In this document: positions 1 to 4,712 of the stretch, one piece after another
Layout: the number at the start of each line of letters is the position of its first letter
Position numbering within the stretch: the first letter of the stretch is position 1
Assembly: GCA_024643445.1 (NCBI GenBank)
Contig: JAHEMX010000302.1
Coordinates: 1-5,200, forward strand
Direction of reading: 5' to 3'
From: Desulfobulbaceae bacterium
GTDB lineage: Bacteria > Desulfobacterota > Desulfobulbia > Desulfobulbales > Desulfocapsaceae
DNA length: 5,200 bases
Notes under the pieces: model-generated
Seen by the model: the letters and a program-made list of their open reading frames with translations, nothing else
Database searches by the model: none
What the model was told of the DNA's origin: nothing
Program-made: the position numbers and the translations under genes

Positions 1-163
1 AAGGACGATCATCGGTCATGGCATGCTTGTCGCTGGCAAAGTCACGAATGTTGCTCACCTCAACGCTGATCAGCTCATCCTTTATCGCCCTGGAGATAAT
101 ACCTTCAGCCAGCGGCGATTCGAGGAGTGCGGGGAAGATTGTCAGTACCGAAAATAACATCAT
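1..163 (-). CDS. trmD: tRNA (guanine37-N1)-methyltransferase TrmD, N-terminal part (cut by window edge)
   Basis: TrmD transfers a methyl group from S-adenosylmethionine to N1 of guanine 37 in tRNAs that read codons beginning with C or certain G-ending anticodons, which prevents +1 frameshifting. Only the first 54 codons are present; the rest lies beyond the left edge. The translation starts MMLFSVLTIFPALLESPLAE and continues through a segment with NIRDF, then SDKH and TDDRP. This matches the family's N-terminus (LTIFP, SPLxxGI, NIRDF, DKH, DDxP), which leads towards the AdoMet trefoil-knot domain that is not in view. Two adjacent ATG codons open the frame (163-161 and 160-158); the first is chosen. 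The start lies 14 nt after the rimM stop with only a weak purine-rich ribosome site, so translational coupling to rimM is likely. The position after rimM is the usual one. The identity is secure although the gene is partial. Confidence 0.93.
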   Translation of the reverse strand, partial: MMLFSVLTIFPALLESPLAEGIISRAIKDELISVEVSNIRDFASDKHAMTDDRP

Positions 164-177
164 CTTGCTCTATCCGA

Positions 178-726
178 TCACGCCTCGCTGGCTAATTCAA
201 GCAAACCCGGTGGCGGGTCTATCAGGATTTCCCGGTCATTGCAGGCAACAACAATTTCATCGATCAGCGGAATGAGGTGTTCATCACTGCCGCTTCGGAC
301 CACGAGGATATCATGGGCGCCGTTATGAAAAAGGCCAGTCACCGTGCCAATAATCTCACCCCGGTCAATGCTTTTTACCGTGCAACCTTCGAACCGGCGG
401 CAATGCCGTTTTTGTCCCGCTTGGTCAAGCGTATCCTCTTTGAGCAGCAGAATACCCATGCCGACAGTCAAATCCGCTTCGTTTTTTGTGTCAATGGTAG
501 CAAGTTTCAGGATGATCTTGTTTCCCTGCTTCCTGATCTGCATCAGGTCCAGCATGGCTGTCATCCGGCCGTCCGTCGCTACGAGGGCAACGCGGCTGTA
601 GTCATAAAAATATTCAGCCTGATCAGGAAAGAGGATGATCTTCAACTCTCCTCTCAGACCATGCGCCTTGGTTACTCTGCCAACGAGGACATACTGGTCG
701 GCAGGGAACAAATACTGCTCAGACAT
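178..726 (-). CDS. rimM: Ribosome maturation factor RimM (16S rRNA processing)
   Basis: RimM binds ribosomal protein S19 and helps the head of the 30S subunit mature. The 182-residue protein is a normal length for the family. Residues 15-30 carry the N-terminal RimM barrel signature (VGRVTKAHGLRGELKI). The C-terminal PRC-barrel half has the conserved pattern GAHDILVV (136-143), EHLIPLIDEIV (149-159) and a closing PPPGLLEL (171-178). The linker between the two barrels is atypical: where most RimM proteins have a YYxxDLxG-like segment, this one reads KRHCRRFEG (106-114). The ATG at 726 lies 24 nt after the khpA stop and lacks a strong Shine-Dalgarno match, which suggests reinitiation within the operon. 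Location between khpA and trmD is the standard arrangement, and the family assignment is firm. Confidence 0.95.
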   Translation of the reverse strand: MSEQYLFPADQYVLVGRVTKAHGLRGELKIILFPDQAEYFYDYSRVALVATDGRMTAMLDLMQIRKQGNKIILKLATIDTKNEADLTVGMGILLLKEDTLDQAGQKRHCRRFEGCTVKSIDRGEIIGTVTGLFHNGAHDILVVRSGSDEHLIPLIDEIVVACNDREILIDPPPGLLELASEA

Positions 727-750
727 AAGGTACCCGGGAGTGCCGGAGGG

Positions 751-981
751 CTATTCCAGTATGTCCAGTCTCGATTTCCTGTTGTCCCGGGCCGAGGCGG
801 CTGCCAGCAGGGAACGCATGGCACGGGCCGTTCTTCCCTGTTTCCCGATGACTTTACCCAGGTCTTCCGGGGCTACCTTGAGTTCGATCGTGATGCTGTC
901 ATCCGTCTCTTGTTTGTTCACCGAGACGTCTTGAGGTGCATCGACAAGAGCCCTGGCGAGATAGGCAACCAATTCCATCAT
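751..981 (-). CDS. khpA: KH-domain RNA-binding protein KhpA (YlqC family)
   Basis: This 76-residue protein is a single KH domain of the KhpA/YlqC family. The RNA-contacting GxxG loop is visible as GKQG at residues 46-49 in the segment LGKVIGKQGRTARAMRSLL, preceded by the family pattern ELKVAPEDLGKVIG. In Firmicutes KhpA pairs with KhpB (Jag/EloR) and affects cell elongation and sRNA or mRNA binding; in Proteobacteria its role is less clear, so only RNA binding is safe to claim here. The gene begins 6 nt after the rpsP stop with two consecutive ATG codons (981-979 and 978-976). With so little space its ribosome site overlaps the end of rpsP, implying coupled translation with S16. Placement between rpsP and rimM is typical of many bacteria outside the enterics. 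Confidence 0.93.
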   Translation of the reverse strand: MMELVAYLARALVDAPQDVSVNKQETDDSITIELKVAPEDLGKVIGKQGRTARAMRSLLAAASARDNRKSRLDILE

Positions 982-987
982 CTCAGC

Positions 988-1236
988 TTACCCGGCCGCG
1001 ACTGCTGATTTCTTGAGCAGGCTTTTTACCGTGGTGGTCGGAAGAGCACCCTTGCCAAGCCAATCCTGCAGTTTCTCGTTGTTGATGGTGATTGCAGCCG
1101 GATCCTGGAGCGGATCATAGGTGCCAAGGATATCGAGAAACTTGCCGTCACGTGGACTCTGGCTATCGGTGACAATAATGCGGTAAAAAGGCTTCTTTTT
1201 TCTACCAAGTCTGGTTAATCGGATTCGAACTGCCAT
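988..1236 (-). CDS. rpsP: 30S ribosomal protein S16
   Basis: S16 is a primary-to-secondary binding protein of the 30S body that stabilises 16S rRNA folding. The 82-residue product is the expected length and starts with the characteristic MAVRIRLTRLGRKKKPFYRI, followed by VTDSQSPRDGKFLDILGTYDP, the best conserved block of the family. The C-terminal half has the usual WLGKGALPTTTVKSLL region. The ATG at 1236 is backed by a strong AGGAGG ribosome site (complement of 1248-1253) with an 11-nt spacer, the best in the leftward cluster and in keeping with high ribosomal protein demand. It sits 72 nt after ffh and 6 nt before khpA. No frame damage is seen. Confidence 0.97.
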   Translation of the reverse strand: MAVRIRLTRLGRKKKPFYRIIVTDSQSPRDGKFLDILGTYDPLQDPAAITINNEKLQDWLGKGALPTTTVKSLLKKSAVAAG

Positions 1237-1247
1237 TACTGGTTTGA

Positions 1248-1253
1248 CCTCCT
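1248..1253 (-). promoter_or_regulatory. Strong Shine-Dalgarno site of rpsP
   Basis: On the minus strand this reads AGGAGG, continued by TC, a full match to the anti-Shine-Dalgarno core. It ends 11 nt before the rpsP ATG. It fixes the rpsP start and gives S16 a much better initiation site than khpA, rimM or trmD, which appear to depend on coupling. Confidence 0.8.
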
Positions 1254-1288
1254 GTTGTATGAACTGCGGAAATCCCGCATGGTCTCGA

Positions 1289-1304
1289 TATCGCCGTGGC
1301 GATA
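1289..1304 (-). repeat. Short inverted repeat in the ffh-rpsP gap
   Basis: The sequence TATCGCC-GT-GGCGATA (plus strand) is a perfect 7-bp inverted repeat just after the ffh stop. The minus-strand RNA could form a compact hairpin with about 6 bp and a 4-nt loop. It is not followed by a T-run in the direction of transcription, so it does not look like an intrinsic terminator. It could be an RNA processing or stabilising element that separates ffh from the more highly expressed rpsP; that role is inference. Confidence 0.5.
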
Positions 1305-1308
1305 CGAT

Positions 1309-2661
1309 TTATCTTCTCATCCCCTTCGGGACTTTTCTTCGTTTCATTCCTGACATCACCGACGGCTTGCCGCGCATTTTCTTGAGCATTTTCAGCATGG
1401 CCGAGTAACTCGCCAGTACCCGGTTGACTTCGGCAACCGAGGTGCCGGATCCTGCGGCGATACGCAGCCTGCGGCTGGAATCAATGATACGGTGATTGCT
1501 CCGTTCCTTTTTTGTCATGGAACGGATGATTGCTTCTGTTTTTCCCAGTTCCTTCTCGTCTGGTTTCGGTGTGTTCTTGAGCTGTTTCAGCTTGTTGATG
1601 CCGGGAACCATACCGAGGATCTGCTCGAGTGATCCCATCTTCTTGATCTGCTGAATCTGGTCGAGGAAATCTTCGAGCGTAAACTCGCTTCTTTTCAGTT
1701 TCCTGGCCAGTTCTTCAGCTTCCTTTTTATCGACGACAGCCTCGGCCTTCTCGATCAGGGTAAGGACATCGCCCATACCAAGGATTCTCGAGGCGACACG
1801 ATCCGGATGAAAAAGTTCCAGTGCATCGAGGCCTTCACCGACACCCACGAATTTGATGGGTTTGCCGGTAACGCGCTTGATGGAAAGGGCGGCGCCGCCG
1901 CGGGCATCACCTTCCATCTTGGTCAGTACAACACCGGAAATCTCAAGATCCTGATTGAATTTATCGGCGACCGTCACGGCGTCCTGGCCGGTCATCGCAT
2001 CGGCGACGAAGAGGATTTCGGACAACGCTACCGCAGCCTGGATATCCTTGAGTTCCGCCATCAAGGCCTCGTCCACATGCAGACGGCCGGCGGTATCGAT
2101 GATCAGGGTATCGTAATCCTGTTCCCTGGCGGTGCTGAGCGCCTGTCTGCAGAGACTGACGGGACTGTGCTCCGTGGTGGACGGATGCACCGGAACATCG
2201 ATCTGTTTTCCCAGTATCTGGAGTTGTTCGATGGCCGCCGGGCGATAGATATCGGCCGGAACAAGGTAGGGCTTGCGTCCTTTGCTCTTCAGGAGCGCCG
2301 CAAGTTTGCCGCAGGTTGTTGTTTTTCCTGAACCCTGCAGGCCGGCCAGCATGATTGTCACCGGCTGGGTTCCATCAAGCCGGATCTGTTCCATGCTGCC
2401 GCCGAGCAGGTCGACGAGCTCTTCATGAACGATCTTGATAACCTGCTGCCCGGGACTCAGTTTCTGGGAAACCTCACGGCCTACCGCCTTGGCGGTGACG
2501 GTCTCGACAAAATCCCCGGCTACCTTGTAATTGACATCCGCTTCAAGCAGTGCCATGCGCACCTCGCGCATGGACTCTTTGATGTTATCTTCGGTAAGGA
2601 TGCCATGGCCGCGGAGTTTTTTGAATACCCCCTCAAGCCGGTCTGTCAGGTTTTCAAACAT
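1309..2661 (-). CDS. ffh: Signal recognition particle GTPase Ffh (SRP54)
   Basis: Ffh binds 4.5S RNA and signal sequences emerging from the ribosome, and with the receptor FtsY delivers membrane proteins to the translocon. The 450-residue product is a normal length. Residues 1-90 form the helical N domain. The G domain shows the P-loop GLQGSGKTT (107-115), DTAGR (189-193) and TKMEGDARGG (247-256). The methionine-rich M domain begins near 320, with MGSLEQILGMVPG (342-354), the RNA-binding SSRRLRIAAGSGTSVAEVNR (395-414) and a basic Met-rich tail. The G4 motif reads TKME rather than the more usual TKxD. The frame is open further up to an ATG at 2706, but the family starts at MFENLTDRL, so the ATG at 2661 is chosen; an AGGAAA lies 13 nt before it. 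It leads the operon ahead of rpsP. Confidence 0.96.
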   Translation of the reverse strand: MFENLTDRLEGVFKKLRGHGILTEDNIKESMREVRMALLEADVNYKVAGDFVETVTAKAVGREVSQKLSPGQQVIKIVHEELVDLLGGSMEQIRLDGTQPVTIMLAGLQGSGKTTTCGKLAALLKSKGRKPYLVPADIYRPAAIEQLQILGKQIDVPVHPSTTEHSPVSLCRQALSTAREQDYDTLIIDTAGRLHVDEALMAELKDIQAAVALSEILFVADAMTGQDAVTVADKFNQDLEISGVVLTKMEGDARGGAALSIKRVTGKPIKFVGVGEGLDALELFHPDRVASRILGMGDVLTLIEKAEAVVDKKEAEELARKLKRSEFTLEDFLDQIQQIKKMGSLEQILGMVPGINKLKQLKNTPKPDEKELGKTEAIIRSMTKKERSNHRIIDSSRRLRIAAGSGTSVAEVNRVLASYSAMLKMLKKMRGKPSVMSGMKRRKVPKGMRR

Positions 2662-2706
2662 GATTGCCCAATTATTTCCTGTTGCCTGTCGCTGTATGCA
2701 CCACAA

Positions 2707-2738
2707 AGGCAGTCGGATGAGGTCAGTTCATCCTGCCT
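2707..2738 (-). other. Strong hairpin in the ffh leader
   Basis: Minus-strand RNA from 2738 to 2707 can pair as AGGCA/TGCCT (5 bp) stacked on GGATGA/TCATCC (6 bp), with a 3-nt bulge (2712-2714) and a 7-nt loop (2721-2727). It ends 45 nt before the ffh ATG. Only three T residues follow, so it is a poor intrinsic terminator. Its position between promoter and gene suggests a leader structure that could influence translation, transcription or mRNA stability; the function is not established. Confidence 0.55.
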
Positions 2739-2766
2739 GCGCTGATAATTTCCGTAACCCGTAATG

Positions 2767-2789
2767 ACCCTGTTTCGGTGAAATAGGGT
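2767..2789. repeat. Inverted repeat in the ffh leader
   Basis: The 23-nt element ACCCTGTTTC-GGT-GAAATAGGGT is an inverted repeat of 10-bp arms. On the plus strand all positions pair if one G-U is allowed; on the minus strand, which is the ffh leader, the same position is an A-C mismatch. It lies just downstream of the predicted ffh transcription start. It could be a protein-binding site or a leader hairpin. No T-run follows on either side, so it is not called a terminator. Confidence 0.45.
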
Positions 2790-2814
2790 GGAATGCCGGA
2801 CTCAAAAGAGAAAC

Positions 2815-2843
2815 AATTTACTTCGAACATATGGAAAAGTCAA
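2815..2843 (-). promoter_or_regulatory. Predicted sigma70 promoter of the ffh-rpsP-khpA-rimM-trmD operon
   Basis: Minus-strand TTGACT (complement of 2838-2843) and TAAATT (complement of 2815-2820) are separated by exactly 17 nt. TTGACT matches the -35 consensus at five of six positions, and TAAATT keeps the key T1, A2 and T6 of the -10. Transcription would start near 2808 and give a leader of about 147 nt before ffh. A perfect TTGACA at 2858-2863 lies just upstream but has no good -10 at the right distance. Confidence 0.5.
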
Positions 2844-2967
2844 GAAAGGAACATGGTTGTCAAATAACCCCCTTAATCCCGGGAAAAATTGCACCACGGT
2901 GAGAGCAGGTAATTCGCAGTGCAGTTTCTGTCCGCCAATTCTGCAGTAAAAGCACGGAAAGACGTGG

Positions 2968-3012
2968 AAAAAAAGGGGGCAAGGATCGGGTATCTCCGGC
3001 CATGGCCTGCTC
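2968..3012 (-). terminator. Possible weak terminator of the small membrane-protein gene
   Basis: Downstream of the stop at 3026, the minus strand has GCAGG...CCTTGC pairing around a large loop, then a C-run and a seven-T tract (complement of 2968-2974). The stem is short and interrupted by a bulge, so this is only a weak candidate. It is listed because a T-tract at this place, between a gene end and the ffh promoter, is where a terminator would be expected. Confidence 0.25.
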
Positions 3013-3025
3013 GAACGGGGACTAG

Positions 3026-3310
3026 CTATCTCGTCCTGAACCCGTGCAGCGGCAGGTAGACAAGGATTGCCGGTGGGAAAAAGAAGATCAGCAGGACCCA
3101 TAGATAGCGCTTGGCAGGAGATGCAAACGGACGCGCGAAGACATCCTTGAAAACGACAAACAGCAATGCGGCGTTTGCTATGAAGGCGAAGATGGAGAGC
3201 GGCAGGAGAATCGGCAGGGCGTGCAGTTTCGGAATAATAATCAGCAGAACCGGCAGGGCTATCAGGACCAAAAGAGCCCCAACCGCAATCGTCTTTTCCA
3301 GGGTATTCAT
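3026..3310 (-). CDS. Small three-helix membrane protein, possibly PLDc_N-like
   Basis: The predicted product has 94 residues and consists largely of three hydrophobic segments: about 8-27 (VGALLVLIALPVLLIIIP region), 32-54 and 69-87 (YLWVLLIFFFPPAILVYLPL). Charged residues cluster in short loops (KDVFARPF at 55-62; SPAKR at 64-68) and at the C-terminal HGFRTR. The pattern of an aromatic-rich W-LL-I-PP-YL helix after a basic loop resembles the small PLDc_N-type membrane domain, but I cannot confirm membership. The frame is open upstream to 3565, yet a good promoter lies inside that extension at 3419-3447 and the upstream translation is Cys/Arg-rich and unlike protein, so the ATG at 3310 is preferred. 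Its ribosome site is weak. It is divergent from the NorQ-like gene and codirectional with ffh. Function is unknown. Confidence 0.65.
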   Translation of the reverse strand: MNTLEKTIAVGALLVLIALPVLLIIIPKLHALPILLPLSIFAFIANAALLFVVFKDVFARPFASPAKRYLWVLLIFFFPPAILVYLPLHGFRTR

Positions 3311-3418
3311 AAGCTGATCGGCCTGAGCTCCGCTTCGGTCCGGACAACGACGTCCGTTTGCCCTTTTTCTTTCTGTCAACGTTATCCAACCGGAAACCGT
3401 TTGTCCGCTGGAGGCGCT

Positions 3419-3447
3419 ACTATAGTCTATCCCGGCCGGTCGCGCAA
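3419..3447 (-). promoter_or_regulatory. Predicted sigma70 promoter of the small membrane-protein gene
   Basis: On the minus strand TTGCGC (complement of 3442-3447) is followed after exactly 17 nt by TATAGT (complement of 3419-3424). The -10 differs from TATAAT at one position and the spacing is ideal. A start near 3412 would give a leader of about 100 nt before the ATG at 3310. This is the best-looking promoter in the window by eye, and it argues against the longer upstream start at 3565. Confidence 0.55.
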
Positions 3448-3575
3448 TTTTTTTGCATGGGCACCGTCTGTGCTGTCCCGGGAGAGATTCCTTCAAGCGG
3501 GGACATGCCGCCTTGCATAAGCGAGCTCCTGTTTTATAGTTGTTGGGAATAATTACTACTAACACCCCGCGGGGG

Positions 3576-3633
3576 ATAAGTACCTTCGAAATTTTTTCTT
3601 AGAGAACAAGAAATGAATTTCTAAGGTACTAAT
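3576..3633. repeat. Long AT-rich imperfect inverted repeat
   Basis: Arms AGTACCTT (3579-3586) and AAGGTACT (3623-3630) pair perfectly. After one C/T mismatch the pairing continues as GAAATT/AATTTC, then as TTTCTT/AAGAAA past a T-versus-TG internal loop, leaving a 7-nt loop at 3601-3607. That is about 20 paired bases per arm, and a few further pairs form outside an A-A mismatch. Alternative pairings exist within it (AGAAAT-GA-ATTTCT at 3609-3622; CTTAGA with TCTAAG at 3598-3603 and 3620-3625). No T-run follows on the plus strand. It could be a regulatory structure, a bidirectional terminator-like element or the remains of a small mobile repeat. Confidence 0.6.
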
Positions 3634-3807
3634 TAGGATTGGCAAACTCGTTAAAAGTCAAGTTTTGTGATGGTTAAGTAAAAAGCTTCATCAGCGAGGC
3701 GTAATAATTTTCTATTATTTCTGAGTACATAGGTACGTCGTGATGATAGGAAAATTGCAACAGCGCAGCAGATGAAGAGTTTTTACGACACCAGCAGGAT
3801 TGAGCAG

Positions 3808-4620
3808 ATGGTATTCACACAGCAGTCGGTCGAGGAACATATCATCAGGCGTGAGCCGTTTTATCTGCCTGTTGCCGGTGAGGTGGAGATCGGCCTGGCG
3901 GCTTACGGTAAACGACTGCCCCTGCTTCTCAAAGGGCCGACCGGATGCGGGAAGACACGGTTTATGCAGTATCTTGCCTGGCGCCTGAAGCGGCCGCTGA
4001 TCACCGTTTCCTGTCATGATGACCTTTCCACCTCGGACCTGGTCGGCCGGTATCTGATTAAGGGTGACGAAACGTTCTGGGTGGACGGTCCCCTGACACG
4101 GGCGGTCAGGGCCGGAGGGATCTGTTATCTCGATGAGATCGTCGAGGCGCGCAAGGATACCACGGTTGTCATTCATCCCCTTGCCGATGACCGGCGGGAA
4201 CTGCCGATCGAAAAGCGCGGAGAATTGTTGACGGCGCCTGAAGAGTTCATGCTCGCCGTATCCTATAATCCCGGTTATCAGTCCATTTTAAAGGATTTGA
4301 AGCCGTCTACGCGGCAGCGGTTTGTCTCCCTTGCCTTCAGTTATCCTGATGAACAGCGGGAGACGCTGATCGTTGCTGCCGAGGCGGGAGTGGAAGCTGA
4401 TCTTGCCTCGCGGCTGGTCCGGCTGGGCCGCATGAGCCGTGGGCTGAAAGAATCGGGGCTCGCCGAAGGAGCCTCCACCAGGCTGCTGATCCAGGCGGGG
4501 ATGCTCTTTCGTTCCGGTATCGATATCAAGCGTTCATGCACGGTGGGTATTGTGGAAAGCCTTACGGATGATCCCGACATGCTGGCCGCCCTTGAAGAAA
4601 TGGTAGAGGCCGTGTTCTAG
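3808..4620 (+). CDS. norQ: NorQ/CbbQ-family MoxR-type AAA+ ATPase
   Basis: This is a AAA+ ATPase of the NorQ/NirQ/CbbQ branch of the MoxR group; such proteins act as ring-shaped chaperones with a von Willebrand partner to activate nitric oxide reductase (NorQ-NorD) or RuBisCO (CbbQ-CbbO). With the start at 3808 it has 270 residues, the usual size. Visible are EPFYLP (17-22), Walker A GPTGCGKT (43-50), the CHDDLSTSDLVGRYL block (69-83), Walker B CYLDE (106-110), EARKDTTVVIHPL, sensor-1 Asn154 in SYNPGYQ, arginines 169 and 171 in STRQRF, and sensor-2 Arg225 in GASTRLL. All expected catalytic residues are present. An upstream in-frame ATG at 3772 would add 12 residues but lacks a Shine-Dalgarno, whereas 3808 has AGGA 8 nt before it. 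The symbol denotes the family; sequence alone does not separate NorQ from CbbQ. Confidence 0.9.
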   Translation: MVFTQQSVEEHIIRREPFYLPVAGEVEIGLAAYGKRLPLLLKGPTGCGKTRFMQYLAWRLKRPLITVSCHDDLSTSDLVGRYLIKGDETFWVDGPLTRAVRAGGICYLDEIVEARKDTTVVIHPLADDRRELPIEKRGELLTAPEEFMLAVSYNPGYQSILKDLKPSTRQRFVSLAFSYPDEQRETLIVAAEAGVEADLASRLVRLGRMSRGLKESGLAEGASTRLLIQAGMLFRSGIDIKRSCTVGIVESLTDDPDMLAALEEMVEAVF

Positions 4621-4629
4621 GAGACCGTG

Positions 4630-4647
4630 CGGGAAGAGTTCTTCCCG
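4630..4647 (+). other. Hairpin in the gap between the ATPase and NorD-like genes
   Basis: CGGGAAG-AGTT-CTTCCCG is a perfect 7-bp stem with a 4-nt loop, 9 nt after the stop of the ATPase gene. No T-run follows, so it does not qualify as an intrinsic terminator. It may slow decay of the ATPase message or tune the ratio of ATPase to its partner, as intercistronic hairpins often do; this is inference. Confidence 0.5.
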
Positions 4648-4712
4648 GTTCTGATCTCGGGCAAATAACCTCAACAGCTAGATTCACCTCTATATAAAAG
4701 AAGAGCTATTTC

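Larger units (their letters stand above)
2662..3025. other. Non-coding region between ffh and the small membrane gene
   Basis: I see no credible gene in these 364 bases; open frames here are extensions or shadows of neighbours. It holds the promoter and leader of ffh (about 2662-2843) and the 3' region of the small minus-strand membrane gene (about 2860-3025). The latter includes an A7 run at 2968-2974 (T7 on the transcribed minus strand) and a GGCCATGGCC palindrome at 2998-3007. Confidence 0.6.
3311..3807. other. Divergent intergenic region with small-gene promoter and AT-rich repeat
   Basis: About 500 bases separate the small membrane gene from the NorQ-like gene. The left part is GC-rich and carries the predicted promoter of the leftward gene. 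From about 3540 the base composition turns AT-rich and holds a CCCCGCGGGG palindrome (3565-3574) and a long inverted repeat (3576-3633). I found no convincing sigma70, sigma54 or FNR-type site for the rightward genes between 3634 and 3807, and no RNA gene. Confidence 0.55.

Noticed and set aside
277..1008. A 243-codon plus-strand open frame opposite rimM, khpA and rpsP
   Set aside because: It is antisense to three firmly identified genes and its translation shows no domain pattern; a shadow frame.
2662..2706. Extension of Ffh by 15 residues to an ATG at 2706
   Set aside because: Ffh proteins begin at the MFENLTDRL-like segment; the extra residues match nothing expected, and the leader hairpin would abut that start.
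3374..3379. Perfect TTGACA on the minus strand
   Set aside because: No acceptable -10 hexamer lies 16-18 nt downstream of it.
2802..3389. A 195-codon minus-strand open frame across the small membrane gene
   Set aside because: It overlaps the better-supported membrane gene in another frame, its translation is rich in Ser, Arg, Cys and Pro without any family pattern, and it runs through the ffh promoter.
3311..3565. N-terminal extension of the small membrane protein to an ATG at 3565
   Set aside because: The extension crosses a well-spaced promoter at 3419-3447 and encodes a Cys/Arg-rich stretch without protein character.
3639..3655. Sigma54-like TTGGCA element upstream of the ATPase gene
   Set aside because: The TTGGCA half resembles a -24 element, but the GC dinucleotide required at -12 is absent at the right distance.
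3661..3742. FNR/CRP-type or sigma70 promoter for the ATPase gene
   Set aside because: TGTGA and TATTAT words occur, but no matching second half-site or -35 lies at an acceptable distance.
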